A stretch of DNA of 12,218 nt from CAILDB01 sp049695975 (GTDB taxonomy: Bacteria > Patescibacteriota > Minisyncoccia > Phycocordibacterales > GWA1-40-21): NCBI GenBank assembly GCA_049695975.1, contig JBAVTE010000036.1, positions 1 to 12,218 on the forward strand. Reading direction: 5' to 3'. A program made the position numbers and the translations under genes. Position 1 is the stretch's first letter. Every line of letters starts with the position of its first letter. Shown here in pieces: positions 12,156-12,218 of this stretch. The notes beneath the pieces were generated by a model, which was given only the letters and a program-made list of their open reading frames with translations, was not told the DNA's origin and did not search any database.

Positions 12156-12218
12156 AAACACACAAGAAGAGCGTCTAAGGTGGGTCCAAATGGTCGAAAA
12201 CAGCGGTCAAAAGCTGAA
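12136..12218 (+). CDS. 5' end of an HTH/IS481-type transposase, cut by the window end
   Basis: The frame begins ATG at 12136 (MCTKMPKN...) or, more likely, ATG at 12148 (MPKNTQEERLRWVQMVENSG), and is open to the last base. The 'EERLRWVQMVENSGQKL' opening resembles the first helix of the helix-turn-helix domain in IS481-like integrase-core transposases. Only 24-28 residues are visible, so catalytic DDE residues cannot be checked. A contig that stops inside a transposase is expected when several copies exist in the genome. Moderate confidence in the transposase call, low in the exact family. Confidence 0.55.
   Translation, partial: MCTKMPKNTQEERLRWVQMVENSGQKL

Overview
The window looks like a metagenome-derived contig from an AT-rich, streamlined bacterium, most plausibly Patescibacteria/CPR (Parcubacteria-like). 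Reasons: low GC, tightly packed genes with few clear Shine-Dalgarno sites, many small family-of-unknown-function proteins, an adenosylcobalamin-dependent monomeric ribonucleotide reductase as the only biosynthetic enzyme, and secreted proteins of pilin-like N-terminus plus PsbP-like and Kre9-like domains. TGA behaves as a stop (it ends the nucleotidyltransferase and the REP transposase), so the standard bacterial code fits. The lineage is an inference from style, not from a marker gene. Base 1 lies in a long repeat and base 12218 lies inside a transposase gene, so both ends look like assembly breaks at repeats.

Left region (1-2208): three co-directional genes (pilin-like/PsbP-like/Kre9-like surface protein, four-helix membrane protein, DUF2007-type small protein) run leftwards from one promoter. 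They are bracketed by a perfect 117-bp inverted repeat, each copy carrying an internal hairpin with a G/C-rich loop. Next to it (2209-2460) is an unusually GC-rich, hairpin-rich noncoding island.

Centre (2462-5040): nrdJ on the minus strand, with an ATP-cone. Its upstream leader contains a terminator-like hairpin whose arm can also pair with an upstream segment, a possible attenuator. A 25-bp perfect hairpin terminator then separates it from the next operon.

Peptidase operon (8529 down to 5051): an M16 zinc peptidase, two tandem paralogous HEXXH (HEISH) proteins of no family I can name, and an anchored DUF192 protein, spaced 8-20 nt apart. This is the most system-like part of the window: three predicted metallopeptidases plus an exported partner.

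Nucleotide cluster (10129 down to 8659): two Nudix hydrolases and a FlaR-like P-loop kinase. A divergent nucleotidyltransferase (10228-10947, plus strand) starts from an extended -10 so close to its ATG that a leaderless mRNA is likely.

Right region (10967-12218): a REP-associated tyrosine transposase (RAYT) flanked by inverted REP sequences, a small membrane-protein gene whose 3' end is made of REP sequence (probably truncated by it), and the start of a second transposase (IS481/HTH-integrase type) cut by the window end.
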